The translations under genes were made by a program, and so were the position numbers. Below the pieces are notes generated by a model that saw only the letters and a list, made by a program, of their open reading frames with translations, ran no database searches and had not been told where the DNA came from. A stretch of 64,000 nt of DNA from Pseudomonadales bacterium (lineage in GTDB: Bacteria > Pseudomonadota > Gammaproteobacteria > Pseudomonadales > Azotimanducaceae): contig JANQPF010000029.1 of the NCBI GenBank assembly GCA_028285415.1, positions 55,866 through 119,865 on the forward strand, in the 5' to 3' direction. Shown one piece after another: positions 52,524 through 61,019 of the stretch (positions are counted from its first letter, which is position 1; every line of letters starts with the position of its first letter).

Positions 52524-53166
52524 CAAAGCTTCGTGCAGAACGCGCCATTTCCTCGAAGACGGGCATGGGATTGGTGCGCGTGCGCTTCAAAATCACGTAG
52601 GAGTGATTGGCTGTTTCGAGCCAGTGCAGCCTGGCATGCGCCAATCCAGAAACCACTTCCTCGAGCAGTCCCCGCTCCGCCAGCTCGTCGCGAGTGCCGC
52701 TTAAGAACAGCATCGGCTGGCGGATGTCCGGGAGGTGTGACGCGCGGCTGACGCCCGGCTTCTTCGGCTGGTGCAGAGGGAACGAGCAGAAAATGAGACC
52801 CCGGCAATCCAGGTCCGCTTCGGCCACGGCATGCGAAGACATGCGCCCGCCAAAGCTGTGACCAGCAAGAAAAAGCGGCAGGTTCGAGCGCGCGGCGGCG
52901 AGCTCGCGGGCGGCAGCTATGGCCGCAACGGCGGCTGCTTTGTTGTCGACACGCCGCCTGCCCGCCTGCATGTAAGGGAAGTTGAAGCGCAGCGTCGCGA
53001 GCCCTGCATCGGCGAACGCCGCCGCGATGCCTTGCATGTTTTTGTGTTGGTAATCCGCGCCCGCGCCGTGGGCGAGCACAACCTGGGCGACGGCGCCGGC
53101 TGGTTCCAGCCAGACGCCATCCAGCGGTCCTGCAGGTGAGTCGACCTGGATCGGCTCCTCACCCAT
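52507..53166 (-). CDS. Alpha/beta hydrolase, KANL3/Tex30 (dienelactone hydrolase-like) type
   Basis: About 219 residues. VVLAHGAGADYQHKNMQGIAAAFADAGLATLRFNFPYM is the family opening, then nucleophile elbow FLAGHSFGGRMSSH (GHSFGG), acid in LSGTRDELAERG and histidine in ETANHSYVI. Small cytoplasmic esterase or thioesterase, substrate unknown. ATG at 53166; a TTG at 53175 overlapping the ClpP stop is an alternative. Confidence 0.85.
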   Translation of the reverse strand: MGEEPIQVDSPAGPLDGVWLEPAGAVAQVVLAHGAGADYQHKNMQGIAAAFADAGLATLRFNFPYMQAGRRRVDNKAAAVAAIAAARELAAARSNLPLFLAGHSFGGRMSSHAVAEADLDCRGLIFCSFPLHQPKKPGVSRASHLPDIRQPMLFLSGTRDELAERGLLEEVVSGLAHARLHWLETANHSYVILKRTRTNPMPVFEEMARSARSFVDALI

Positions 53167-53171
53167 GTCCG

Positions 53172-53762
53172 TCAAGGCAGGTCGTCGATGCCGTTGATGA
53201 TCTGGCCGACGAGCCCGTACTCCACCGACTCTTCCGCGCTCATCCAGTAGTCCCGGTCCGTGTCTTCCGTGACCCGCTCGATCGGCTGACCGGTCTGCGC
53301 CGCGATGATGCCGTTGATGCGCTCACGGGTTTTCACAATCTCGCGGGCGTGAATCTCGATGTCCGAGGCATCGCCGCCGAAGCCGCCCGCCGGCTGATGG
53401 ATGAGAAAGCGGGTGTTCGGCAGGCAGAACCGGTTCTCCCGGTCCGGCGCGAGATAAATGTGCGTGGCGATGCTGCCTACCCAGCCGGTGCCGACGGTGC
53501 GCACCGCGGGTTTGATGTAGCGGATCATGTCGAAAATTGTATCCCCTGATTCCACATGACCGCCGGGTGAGCTGATGTACAGCGTAATCGGGTCGTCCGA
53601 CTCGAACGCCAGCGTCAGGAGCTTCTCTGCCGTGCGGCGCGACACCTCCTGATTGATCTCCCCGAAGAGCGTAATCGTGCGGTTTTTCATCAGGGACGAT
53701 TCGAAAGGATTGAGGTTCTTGGCTACGTCAACAAGTTCCTGTTCGCCATCCAATGTGGTCAT
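53172..53762 (-). CDS. ClpP-family serine protease (paralogue)
   Basis: Protein of 196 residues. Triad residues align with ClpP: Ser in GTGWVGSIATHIYLAP, His in FLIHQPAGGFGG, Asp in TEDTDRDYWMSAEESVEYGL. FCLPNTRFLIHQP and ASDIEIHAREI are hallmark ClpP sequence. The nucleophile segment (WVGSIAT) departs from the standard AASMGA, and no clpX, tig or clpA lies near, so this is an accessory ClpP. It may form homo- or mixed tetradecamers. Confidence 0.88.
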   Translation of the reverse strand: MTTLDGEQELVDVAKNLNPFESSLMKNRTITLFGEINQEVSRRTAEKLLTLAFESDDPITLYISSPGGHVESGDTIFDMIRYIKPAVRTVGTGWVGSIATHIYLAPDRENRFCLPNTRFLIHQPAGGFGGDASDIEIHAREIVKTRERINGIIAAQTGQPIERVTEDTDRDYWMSAEESVEYGLVGQIINGIDDLP

Positions 53763-53835
53763 TGGTTTACTCCGTCAAGGTGTAGTGTTTGTCAGATGCA
53801 TAGTGTAGCTTCAAAGCTCGAGAGGGAGAAATTGA

Positions 53836-54762
53836 ATGCCGCTAGCACCCGAATACGAAGCCATGTTCGCCCAGCTTGCCGAGCAGGAACCGGCGCCACC
53901 GCTCTGGGAAATGTCGCCTGAGGAGGGGCGCGAAATGTACCGCGTCATGCGCCCGCTGATCGACGAATTGCCCATACACCGGGTCGAAGACAAGACGGTT
54001 GCAGGCAGCCAGGGTGACATCCCGGTGCGCATCTACACGCCCGCCGGCGACGGCCCTTTTGGCGTTCTGGTGTTCTTTCATGGCGGTGGCTGGGTCATCG
54101 GCGATCTCGACACCGGGGACGCGGTGTGCCGTCAGATTGCCACCCAGGCGGAGGTGGTGGTCGTCTCCGTCGACTACCGTATGGCACCGGAACATCCCTA
54201 TCCCGCCGCGGTCGTCGATGCATACGAGACCACAGCCTGGGCGAGCGCAAATATGACGGCGCTCAACGGCAACGGCAAACTCGGAGTGACCGGCGAAAGC
54301 GCCGGTGGCAATCTGTCCGCGGTTGTGGCGCTGAAGGCGCGCGATGCCAACGGGCCCAAAATCAACTTCCAATGTCTGCTCTATCCTGTCGTCGATTGCG
54401 ACATGAGCAGAGGGTCGTACGCAGAAAACGGCGAGGGCTATCTGCTTGAGACGAACTCCATGCACTGGTTCTGGGACACCTACTGCCCGGACGCGGCGCG
54501 GCGCGAGGAGCCGGACGCATCACCCATCCGCGCTGACGACCTCGGCAAGCTGCCGCCGGCGCTGATCGTCACCGCCGAGTTTGATCCGCTGCGCGACGAA
54601 GGCATGGCCTACGCCGCCGCTCTGGACGCTGCCGGTACCGAGGCTACCGCGGTCTGCTACGACGGGCTGGTGCACGACTTCTTTGCCACTGCCGCCGTGT
54701 TCGAATGCTCGCGCAAAGGGTTCGATGCCACTATCGCAGCCTACCGCCAGCATCTGAACTGA
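53836..54762 (+). CDS. Alpha/beta hydrolase of the hormone-sensitive lipase (type IV) family
   Basis: Protein of 308 residues. Oxyanion motif FFHGGGWVIGDLDTGD, nucleophile GVTGESAGGNLSAV, Asp in AEFDPLRDEG and His in GLVHDFFA. Carboxylesterase on short or medium chains. Strong GAGGGAG site. A 73-base gap separates it from the divergent clpP gene, with no obvious operator. Confidence 0.9.
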   Translation: MPLAPEYEAMFAQLAEQEPAPPLWEMSPEEGREMYRVMRPLIDELPIHRVEDKTVAGSQGDIPVRIYTPAGDGPFGVLVFFHGGGWVIGDLDTGDAVCRQIATQAEVVVVSVDYRMAPEHPYPAAVVDAYETTAWASANMTALNGNGKLGVTGESAGGNLSAVVALKARDANGPKINFQCLLYPVVDCDMSRGSYAENGEGYLLETNSMHWFWDTYCPDAARREEPDASPIRADDLGKLPPALIVTAEFDPLRDEGMAYAAALDAAGTEATAVCYDGLVHDFFATAAVFECSRKGFDATIAAYRQHLN

Positions 54763-54771
54763 GGCCGTGCC

Positions 54772-55149
54772 ATGCCGGTGGTATTCCGTCCACCCGCCAA
54801 TCCGTCAGGCGGTATTCTCGACTTCGACGACACATCGCTCATCGTCGAGTTCGAAAAGCCGCGTTTCTCTCGCGATCCGGAAATCGTGCAGATCAACCTC
54901 CCGCTCGAGGAGATCGAAGAAGCCTCTTATCAAAACTGGCTGGTGGGCGGCCGCATCACGGTGCGCACGCTGTATCTGGATACGGCGCAACGCATCCCCT
55001 GGCGCAAGGGGCTGAACATCGACCTCACCATTCCGCGGCGCGAACGCCACCGCGCGCGTGGGCTGGTCGCCCGTATCGAAGCCGCCATCGATGCCGCCGA
55101 CGCTGGAACGGACAACGGCGGCTCTTCCGATACAGAGAGCAGGTTATGA
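54772..55149 (+). CDS. Hypothetical soluble protein
   Basis: Protein of 125 residues, 10 bases after the esterase. Mixed beta/alpha composition (GGILDFDDTSLIVEFEKPRFSRDPEIVQINLPLEEIEEASY, then GRITVRTLYLDTAQRIPW), with no cysteines and no membrane segment. The stretch ITVRTLYLDTAQRIPWRKG looks like a PH/GRAM-like strand pattern but I do not recognise the family. Overlaps the cupin gene by four bases. Confidence 0.65.
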   Translation: MPVVFRPPANPSGGILDFDDTSLIVEFEKPRFSRDPEIVQINLPLEEIEEASYQNWLVGGRITVRTLYLDTAQRIPWRKGLNIDLTIPRRERHRARGLVARIEAAIDAADAGTDNGGSSDTESRL

Positions 55150-55511
55150 TTCCAGAGAGTATCAACCTGGCTCAAAAGCTCAGCCGCTTCGACGCAACCT
55201 GGGCACCCAAGGTCATTGCCGCGCTGAACGACTATCAGCTCAAGCTCGTCAAGCTCGAGGGCGAATTCGTCTGGCACAGCCATGATGAGACCGACGAACT
55301 CTTCGTGTGTCTCGAGGGTGAGTTCGACATCGAGTTTCGCGACGGCACGACAACGGTTAAGGCGGGTGAGCTCTGCGTTGTTCCCCGCGGTGTTGAGCAC
55401 AGGCCGGTTGCCCGCGAACGCTGCCACGTCCTGATCATCGAACCCACCGGTGTGGTCAACACCGGTGACGCTGATACTGACCGTACTGCTCCCAACGACG
55501 AGTGGATATGA
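55146..55511 (+). CDS. Cupin-domain protein
   Basis: Protein of 121 residues. Cupin motif 1 is FVWHSHDETDELFVCLEGEFDIEF (two His and a Glu, metal-binding) and motif 2 is LCVVPRGVEHRPVARERCHVLIIEP. Single-domain cupin of unknown substrate; such proteins are often isomerases or sensors. ATG overlaps the upstream stop. Confidence 0.88.
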   Translation: MIPESINLAQKLSRFDATWAPKVIAALNDYQLKLVKLEGEFVWHSHDETDELFVCLEGEFDIEFRDGTTTVKAGELCVVPRGVEHRPVARERCHVLIIEPTGVVNTGDADTDRTAPNDEWI

Positions 55512-55538
55512 CCGACCCGGAACTACAAGGAGACGACC

Positions 55539-55814
55539 GTGCTGTATGCACTCATCTGTGAGGACAAACCCGACAGCGAAGCGCTACGTAAATCGACGCG
55601 AGACGACCACCTGGCGTTCATCCAGAGTCATGACGTGCGATTCGCCGGGCCGATGCTCGCCGATGATGAAACCACCATGATCGGCTCCATCATCGTCCTG
55701 GCGGCGGACAGCCGCGCCCAGGTAGATGAGTTCGCCGCAGGCGACCCGTATCAGCTTGCGGGCCTTTTCCAGAACGTGACAATCCGTCCGTTCCGGCAGG
55801 TTATCCCAGGCTAA
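55539..55814 (+). CDS. YciI-family protein
   Basis: Protein of 91 residues: MLYALICEDKPDSEALRKSTRDDHLAFIQSHDVRFAGPM with the YCII catalytic-type His/Asp, then QVDEFAAGDPYQLAGLFQNVTIRPFRQV. GTG start with AAGGAG six bases upstream. Dimeric ferredoxin-like fold, function unknown. Ends in a 4-base overlap with the convergent lipoprotein gene. Confidence 0.88.
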   Translation: MLYALICEDKPDSEALRKSTRDDHLAFIQSHDVRFAGPMLADDETTMIGSIIVLAADSRAQVDEFAAGDPYQLAGLFQNVTIRPFRQVIPG

Positions 55815-56284
55815 GCACGCGGGATAAGACGGAAGAGATAAGCTTCCGCTACGTTCTCGTTGCGCGGCCGCCAGCCGTATTTTTCCTCGTAGACATCGGC
55901 AAACGATTTGAATTCGCCGGCGTCGGCCACCCTTTCCGCCCGTAGCTCGTAGACGAGGTTCTCAGCCTGCAGGCGCACGTTGGCGTCTGCTTCGATGTGT
56001 TCAACCCAGTTGGTGCGGTTGTCGCCCGCGTGCACATAGAGCACATCGTTTACGCCGATCACCCAGAGCTCCACCGAGTATGGCGCGGCTGGATTGGTTT
56101 CGAACCGAATGACGTCCGCCGCGGCTACCGCGGACCAGTTCGCCGGTATCGGTGCCGGTTCACCTTCCAGCGCGCCCGACGGTAGGTAGCCGCAACCGCC
56201 CACCATGAGCAGTAGCGCGAGCGTGAAGCCACCGGCAGGGCTCACACCCCGCCGGAACCGGTCAATCAACGCGGGCTTCCGCAT
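55811..56284 (-). CDS. Lipoprotein with split-barrel-like domain
   Basis: Protein of 157 residues. Signal peptide with lipobox LLLMVGGC, mature domain ADVIRFETNPAAPYSVELWVIGVNDVLYVHAGDNRTNWVEHIEADANVRLQAENLVYELRAERV. The strand pattern resembles nitroreductase/F420-type split barrels seen in lipid-anchored form (inference). Starts 23 bases inside the end of the MaoC gene. Confidence 0.6.
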   Translation of the reverse strand: MRKPALIDRFRRGVSPAGGFTLALLLMVGGCGYLPSGALEGEPAPIPANWSAVAAADVIRFETNPAAPYSVELWVIGVNDVLYVHAGDNRTNWVEHIEADANVRLQAENLVYELRAERVADAGEFKSFADVYEEKYGWRPRNENVAEAYLFRLIPRA

Positions 56285-56669
56285 ATCCGGACAGCACCAC
56301 CGCGCCATCCTGGTTGGTGGTCTCCACCTTGAGGTTGACGACACCGTCCTCAACGCTTTCGACGGTAGCGGTCGAGTTCAAGGTGTCTCCCGGCCACACC
56401 TGACTGGTGAACCGCACGCCATATTTGTTGAGACGCCCGTCGCCCACGTAGTTCGTGAGCATGCGCCCCGTCATTCCCATCGTGAGCATGCCGTGGGCGA
56501 AAACCGAAGGGTATTTGGCGACTTCAACCGTAAACACCTCATCGGTGTGCAGCGGGTTGTAGTCACCGGACGCGCCCGCGTACTGCACAATCTGCGTGCG
56601 CTTGAGATCCTCGACGAGGCATTCCGTATAGGTATCACCTACGTTCAAATCACTTGCTTTGAGTGCCAT
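56262..56669 (-). CDS. MaoC-like (R)-enoyl-CoA hydratase, C-terminal half type
   Basis: Protein of 135 residues, single hotdog fold. The hydratase 2 motif is ASGDYNPLHTDEVFTVEVAKYPSVFAHGMLTMG, with catalytic Asp and His. It pairs with the FAS1-like gene upstream; such pairs form heteromeric dehydratases in actinobacterial-type steroid and fatty-acyl pathways. Nine bases separate the genes. Confidence 0.88.
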   Translation of the reverse strand: MALKASDLNVGDTYTECLVEDLKRTQIVQYAGASGDYNPLHTDEVFTVEVAKYPSVFAHGMLTMGMTGRMLTNYVGDGRLNKYGVRFTSQVWPGDTLNSTATVESVEDGVVNLKVETTNQDGAVVLSGYAEARVD

Positions 56670-56678
56670 GTTTCCCCC

Positions 56679-57176
56679 CTATTGATCCACCGGACGCTCA
56701 GTCCGCACGCCCACGCCGCGGGCGGTGATGACGAGTTCACCGTTCTGATCCCGGTATTCGGTGACCGTCTCGGAAAACACGAGCTTGCCGGATCGCTTGC
56801 CTTCCTTTTCCCACGTCTTGCCGGGCTTCACCGTTGCGGTGAGCACGTCACCCGGGCTGATGTGACGGTGGTATTCGAAGTGCTGCTCTGCATGCAGACC
56901 ACCACCGCCTCCGCCGCCTCCACCGCCTGAGGACTCGCGCTTGATGCCGGTAGGTTCTTTGCCGGAACCGAACCAGGGTTCACCGATTTTCGGCCGCAGA
57001 AAGTAGTCCGGATCGAACTGCGCGCTCGATTGGGCGAACGTCGGCGGGGCAATGATTTTGCCCGGCTCGGTGTCCGCCGCATAAGCTTCGTCGTAATAGA
57101 TTTGGTTGTCGTCCGCGACAGAGCGAGCAAACATCATGATGTGGCTCGCCTCCACGGGGAACTTATCAACAGCCAT
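56679..57176 (-). CDS. MaoC N-terminal / FAS1-like dehydratase partner
   Basis: Protein of 165 residues, FAS1-type hotdog (FPVEASHIMMFARSVADDNQIYYDEAYA, IAPPTFAQSSAQFDPDY, FEYHRHISPGDVLTATV). It lacks the full catalytic pair and is the usual structural partner. A run of ten glycines (about residues 84-93, GGC/GGT codons) sits in the loop before LHAEQHFEYHR, which is unusual for the family. GGGGGAGG ribosome site. Confidence 0.85.
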   Translation of the reverse strand: MAVDKFPVEASHIMMFARSVADDNQIYYDEAYAADTEPGKIIAPPTFAQSSAQFDPDYFLRPKIGEPWFGSGKEPTGIKRESSGGGGGGGGGGLHAEQHFEYHRHISPGDVLTATVKPGKTWEKEGKRSGKLVFSETVTEYRDQNGELVITARGVGVRTERPVDQ

Positions 57177-57253
57177 TGGCCTCCCCCTTAACTGTGTATT
57201 TCGAAGGAGAGCGAGTATCTAACAGCTATCTGGAGAGCGCCAGCCCCGCCGGT

Positions 57254-58036
57254 TCACTCACCTTTGAAGTCGGGGTCGCGCTTTTCGAGAAACGCGGTGA
57301 TGCCTTCGATCTTGTCGTCCGTCTGCACCAGCGCACCCTGGGCGTACTTTTCGAACATGAGTGCACCTGCCAGGCTCGCTTCCATACCGAAGTGCACCAT
57401 TGCCTTCATCGTGCGCGGCACGAATGGCGCAAACTGTGCCAGATGATCGGCCATACGTTGCGCTTCCGGAAGCAGCTCTTCAGATTCGACAAGCCGGGTC
57501 ACGAGACCAATCTGCAGCGCGCGTTCTGCATCGATCGGCTCGCCCATCAGCATCATGTGCATACCCCAGCCGCGCCCGACAATACGCGGCAGACGTGCCG
57601 TGGCGCCTCCGCCCGGGATGATGCCGAGCTTGCCCTCCGGCGTTGCAAACCGCGATTTGGGTGTCGCGATGCGTAGATCGCAGCCAAGCGCTACCTCCAG
57701 GCCGCCACCCATGCAGATGCCGTCGATCGCGGCAATGGTCGGCTTGGGAGTGCGTTCGAGTTTATCCGCGAGCCCCTGCACGATGGGCTCTAACGCTTTC
57801 TTGAAGTCGCGATGCAGCACCTCACCCAGATCCGAACCCGACGCAAACGACTTGCCGCCGGCGCCGGTGATGGTCAGAACGCGCACCGCATCGTCGATCG
57901 TCGCGGCGTCAACGGCGGCGTGTAGATCGTCGAGCGTGGCGAGCGAGATGGCGTTGTGTTTGTCAGCGCGATTGATGGTGATCAGCGCCATCGGGCCCTG
58001 CACCTCGTAGAGGACGTTCTCCAGCTGCAAGGACAT
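57254..58036 (-). CDS. Enoyl-CoA hydratase/isomerase family protein
   Basis: Protein of 260 residues. MALITINRADKHNAISLATL, oxyanion region GKSFASGSDLGEVLH, and CMGGGLEVALGCDLRIATPKSRFATPEGKLGIIPGGGATARLPRIVGRG with catalytic-type Glu. Complete crotonase with a canonical active site. Two bases downstream of the AsmA-like gene on the same strand; the MaoC pair follows after 77 bases. Confidence 0.9.
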   Translation of the reverse strand: MSLQLENVLYEVQGPMALITINRADKHNAISLATLDDLHAAVDAATIDDAVRVLTITGAGGKSFASGSDLGEVLHRDFKKALEPIVQGLADKLERTPKPTIAAIDGICMGGGLEVALGCDLRIATPKSRFATPEGKLGIIPGGGATARLPRIVGRGWGMHMMLMGEPIDAERALQIGLVTRLVESEELLPEAQRMADHLAQFAPFVPRTMKAMVHFGMEASLAGALMFEKYAQGALVQTDDKIEGITAFLEKRDPDFKGE

Positions 58037-58038
58037 TC

Positions 58039-58782
58039 CTAGTTACGCAATCGATCGGTAAGACCGCGTAGCCCCTCGCTGACTTTGTCCTGCACCCGCT
58101 CACGGACGCGCTGCTTGGCGCCTTCAATATCGAGACCCTGTGCCACCGCCTCTCGGGTTACCGCATCGGCGACAGGCTCGAGAATCTGCTGCGCCAGCTC
58201 CGCACCCGTCACACCGTTGCTCTTGCGGCCAATGTCCTGCAGACGAATGTCTGGAAGATCCACCGCCACCTCACCAAGCACGTCGGAAGTGAGCGAAGCG
58301 GAAGCGTTGGTGAAGTCGAGCTGATCGACAATGAACTTCGGGGCCTCGGAAGACGACGTCTCACCGCCCCCGCTGTCGGAACTACCTGTAGCCTTTTCAA
58401 TGTTGTCCAAGAGCTGTTGAAAGTTGGTGCGCTGACCCTGGGCAACGGCGGCCACGTTCGCCCCATCAATGAGAATCTGCTTCAACACGATAACCTGTTC
58501 AGACACCTGCTCCGGGTCGAGCACAACCTTGATCTCATCCAGCTTCATGGCGTGCGGACCGGCGAATCCCGCGGGGTTACCGATCTCGAATCCAAGCACC
58601 TGCGCCGAACCTTCCGCGAGAGACAGATTGACCTCTGCCACGTTCACGTCAGCACCCAGCGCGGTCGGGCCATACTCCTCGATGCCGCTCTTGATCAGAT
58701 TGCCGGAATTCATCACCACGTAGGCAACCGCACCCACGACCACCAGAATGAGGATGCCAACGATCCAGCCAAAGACTTTCAT
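58039..58782 (-). CDS. Membrane-anchored AsmA-like periplasmic protein
   Basis: Protein of 247 residues. One N-terminal membrane helix (MKVFGWIVGILILVVVGAVAYVVM), then VNLSLAEGSAQVLGFEIGNPAGFAGPHAMKLDEIKVVLDPEQ, which resembles the AsmA/DUF748-type beta-helix repeats, a serine-rich linker and a C-terminal helix (QQILEPVADAVTREAVAQGLDIE). Role unknown; AsmA-like proteins take part in lipid transport. GGAGG site. Confidence 0.65.
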   Translation of the reverse strand: MKVFGWIVGILILVVVGAVAYVVMNSGNLIKSGIEEYGPTALGADVNVAEVNLSLAEGSAQVLGFEIGNPAGFAGPHAMKLDEIKVVLDPEQVSEQVIVLKQILIDGANVAAVAQGQRTNFQQLLDNIEKATGSSDSGGGETSSSEAPKFIVDQLDFTNASASLTSDVLGEVAVDLPDIRLQDIGRKSNGVTGAELAQQILEPVADAVTREAVAQGLDIEGAKQRVRERVQDKVSEGLRGLTDRLRN

Positions 58783-58815
58783 GTGTCCTCCTAGACTTGC
58801 GCGGCGGAACGCCGC

Positions 58816-59451
58816 TCAACCGTTCTCAAAGCTGCTGATGAAACTCTGCGCCTCGGCAATGGAGCGTTCCATCTCCTGAATGAGCCGACCCACATCAGTT
58901 TCTATGCCCCCCAGCTCACCGCGCAGGGACGAGATGGCCTGGGCATTGAGATTATGCTTCAAAAACAGGACGTGGTCGCGGAAAGTTGTCAGTACCGGAT
59001 CCATACGGGATTCTGCGCGACGCATGGCGGTCATGAGCCCTTCGTAGTTGCGCATGGAGGTACGGCGCTGCGCTGCGCTCTTGCGGCGTAGATTCGAGCT
59101 ACTGATCTGTTCGATCTCCTGCTCCCATTCGTCAAAGAGGTCCTCCGCAACGTCCTGCACCCGATCGATGCGACCCGACACCTCGCCGGCTCGGTCTTCA
59201 GCGTCATCGAACGCATCGCTGAGCCGGTTGTAAACCGCCTTCAGCTCCGAGTCCGGTATGCCGACAACCGCTTCGAACTGCTCGAGCGCGTCTTTGAACT
59301 CTTCCTTGGCATCTTCCTGCGCTTCCATCGCCTCCTCGACCCGGTCTACGAGGATATCGCGCTTTTCTACGCCTACCTGTTCCAACGCACCGTAGTAGGC
59401 ACTTTCACAACCCGCGAATAAAAGCGTCACCAACAATAGCGCCTTGCGCAT
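58816..59451 (-). CDS. DUF2959-family lipoprotein
   Basis: Protein of 211 residues. Short signal peptide with lipobox LLFAGC, then a continuous coiled coil (GVEKRDILVDRVEEAMEAQEDAKEEFKDALEQFEAVVG...) ending in ERSIAEAQSFISSF. The opening YYGALEQVGVEKRDILVDRVE is a DUF2959 hallmark. Function unknown, envelope-associated. Confidence 0.85.
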   Translation of the reverse strand: MRKALLLVTLLFAGCESAYYGALEQVGVEKRDILVDRVEEAMEAQEDAKEEFKDALEQFEAVVGIPDSELKAVYNRLSDAFDDAEDRAGEVSGRIDRVQDVAEDLFDEWEQEIEQISSSNLRRKSAAQRRTSMRNYEGLMTAMRRAESRMDPVLTTFRDHVLFLKHNLNAQAISSLRGELGGIETDVGRLIQEMERSIAEAQSFISSFENG

Positions 59452-59478
59452 ATTCGTTACCTCACTCAGCGTTCATAC

Positions 59479-59510
59479 AAAAAGGCCGGATCCGCAATGC
59501 GGACCCGGCC
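59479..59510 (-). terminator. Rho-independent terminator after ompA
   Basis: Minus-strand stem GGCCGGGTCCGC / GCGGATCCGGCC (one G-T pair), ATT loop, five T residues. It lies 33 bases past the ompA stop and just upstream of the DUF2959 gene. Confidence 0.88.
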
Positions 59511-59542
59511 CGGTACAACGGTTCGTACCGCTTTCCCGCTCG

Positions 59543-60751
59543 CTATTGGCGCACTTTGTGCGTGCCGGATACAACGGCAGTCACACGCCGGTTGCGCTGC
59601 TTGCCATCAGCGGTCTCGTTGCTGGCAATCGGCTGTGTCTCACCATAGCCTGCCCAGTCGAGACGGTTGGCGCGAATTCCGGCTTCCTGAATCATGTAGT
59701 CGTAGACCGCCTTCGCACGACGCTCTGACAGACTCTGATTGTAGGAGGCGGCACCGTCGCTGTCCGTATGACCTTCGATCACCGCGTTCGTCGTCGGATA
59801 CTGCCGCAGGAAGTTGACCGCACGGCTGAGCTCGGAGATGTGATCCGGGCGTATCTCGGCCTTGTCGGTTTCGAACTCGATGTTCATGTCAATCGTGACT
59901 TCTTCTTCGAGCTCGATGTAGCAACCTTTCTCATCGACCTTGGCACCTGCTTCGGAGCCCGGGCACTCGTCGAGGTAGTCCGGCACACCGTCGCCGTCGC
60001 TGTCCGGCGGACAACCGTTGGCGTCGACTGCCACCCCGGCGGGCGTGTCGGGACACTGATCATCGCCGTCGACAACACCGTCGCCATCGCTGTCGAGCTC
60101 ACAGCCATCCGCATCGACAACGCGTCCCGGCGGCGTGGTGGGACACTTGTCAGCGCCGTTCGGGACACCGTCACCGTCAGAATCCGGCGGCGGCGCCGGT
60201 GCGCGGCGTTCGCCGATGAAGCCGGTCAGTCCGACAAACGCCATTGGCTCGAGACCACCTTCTTTCGTGCTGGTCACACCACGTACATCAGCACGCAGCG
60301 ACAGAAAGTCGTTCAGCTCACGATAAAGGCCGACCCCTGCGTTGAACTGATTGTCTTTGGCATCTTCGCGCACGTCGTCGAAGTCATACTCGCTTCGACC
60401 GCCACCAAAGAGCAGGAAAGGCTGCCAACCTTCACCTGCGGGAAGCTTGTAAACAAAGTCGAGCCAACGCAGATCGACGTCACCTTCACCGCTGCCGTAG
60501 CGGTTGTCAAAATCGGACTCCACCCTCGCGCCGAGCGCTTCGACCGACCAGTGATCCGAGAGGCCGTAGCCGATGATGATGCCGGGACCCACCTCAAAGT
60601 CGTCGTAGCCCGTGCGGCTGGCGGCTGGCCCTTCGTAGCCCACACCCCCTACGGAAATGTAGAACTGGCCTTTGCCGGGGTTGTTGTGTTCGTCAGCAGC
60701 GGCTGCACCTGCGCACAAAAAAAGCGCAACAGCCCAGAAAATGCGTTTCAT
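59543..60751 (-). CDS. OmpA-family outer-membrane protein with thrombospondin type-3 repeats
   Basis: Protein of 402 residues. Signal peptide (residues 1-19), an eight-strand beta-barrel (about 25-180), a linker of three DSDGDGV calcium-binding repeats (about residues 190-265; PDSDGDGVPNGADKCP, LDSDGDGVVDGDDQCP, PDSDGDGVPDYLDECP), and a C-terminal OmpA domain with the peptidoglycan-binding NAVIEGHTDSDGAASYNQSLSERRAKAVYDYM. It links outer membrane and cell wall. Encodes the OprF-like layout common in gammaproteobacteria. Confidence 0.93.
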   Translation of the reverse strand: MKRIFWAVALFLCAGAAAADEHNNPGKGQFYISVGGVGYEGPAASRTGYDDFEVGPGIIIGYGLSDHWSVEALGARVESDFDNRYGSGEGDVDLRWLDFVYKLPAGEGWQPFLLFGGGRSEYDFDDVREDAKDNQFNAGVGLYRELNDFLSLRADVRGVTSTKEGGLEPMAFVGLTGFIGERRAPAPPPDSDGDGVPNGADKCPTTPPGRVVDADGCELDSDGDGVVDGDDQCPDTPAGVAVDANGCPPDSDGDGVPDYLDECPGSEAGAKVDEKGCYIELEEEVTIDMNIEFETDKAEIRPDHISELSRAVNFLRQYPTTNAVIEGHTDSDGAASYNQSLSERRAKAVYDYMIQEAGIRANRLDWAGYGETQPIASNETADGKQRNRRVTAVVSGTHKVRQ

Positions 60752-61019
60752 CGAAGACTCCTTGTTTCTGTTGTTCTTCGCCGTAATAAGAACGTTGGCG
60801 TTCTTCCCCCAGCGGCGCGCATTCTACCCGTCGCGCATCTACTGTAAAGAGACAAACACATAATAAGCGAGCGCACTCGCGAGAATTTAAAAGCCGTGTA
60901 AAATCGAAACCGGGAAGGAGGCTCTGGCAAAACAATTACGTCAGAATATCTTCAGCAGCAACACGCGAATCAATCGCGGAAGAATTGCGTACTACAAAAA
61001 ACCATTAGGGAGAAAACAA
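60752..61019. other. Divergent ompA/mscS intergenic region with inverted repeat at 60788-60805
   Basis: Holds a perfect inverted repeat AAGAACG-TTGG-CGTTCTT (60788-60805), upstream of ompA, and a small GCGAG-CGCA-CTCGC hairpin near 60868. The mscS side has an AGGGAG ribosome site. No promoter hexamers were assigned. Confidence 0.55.
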
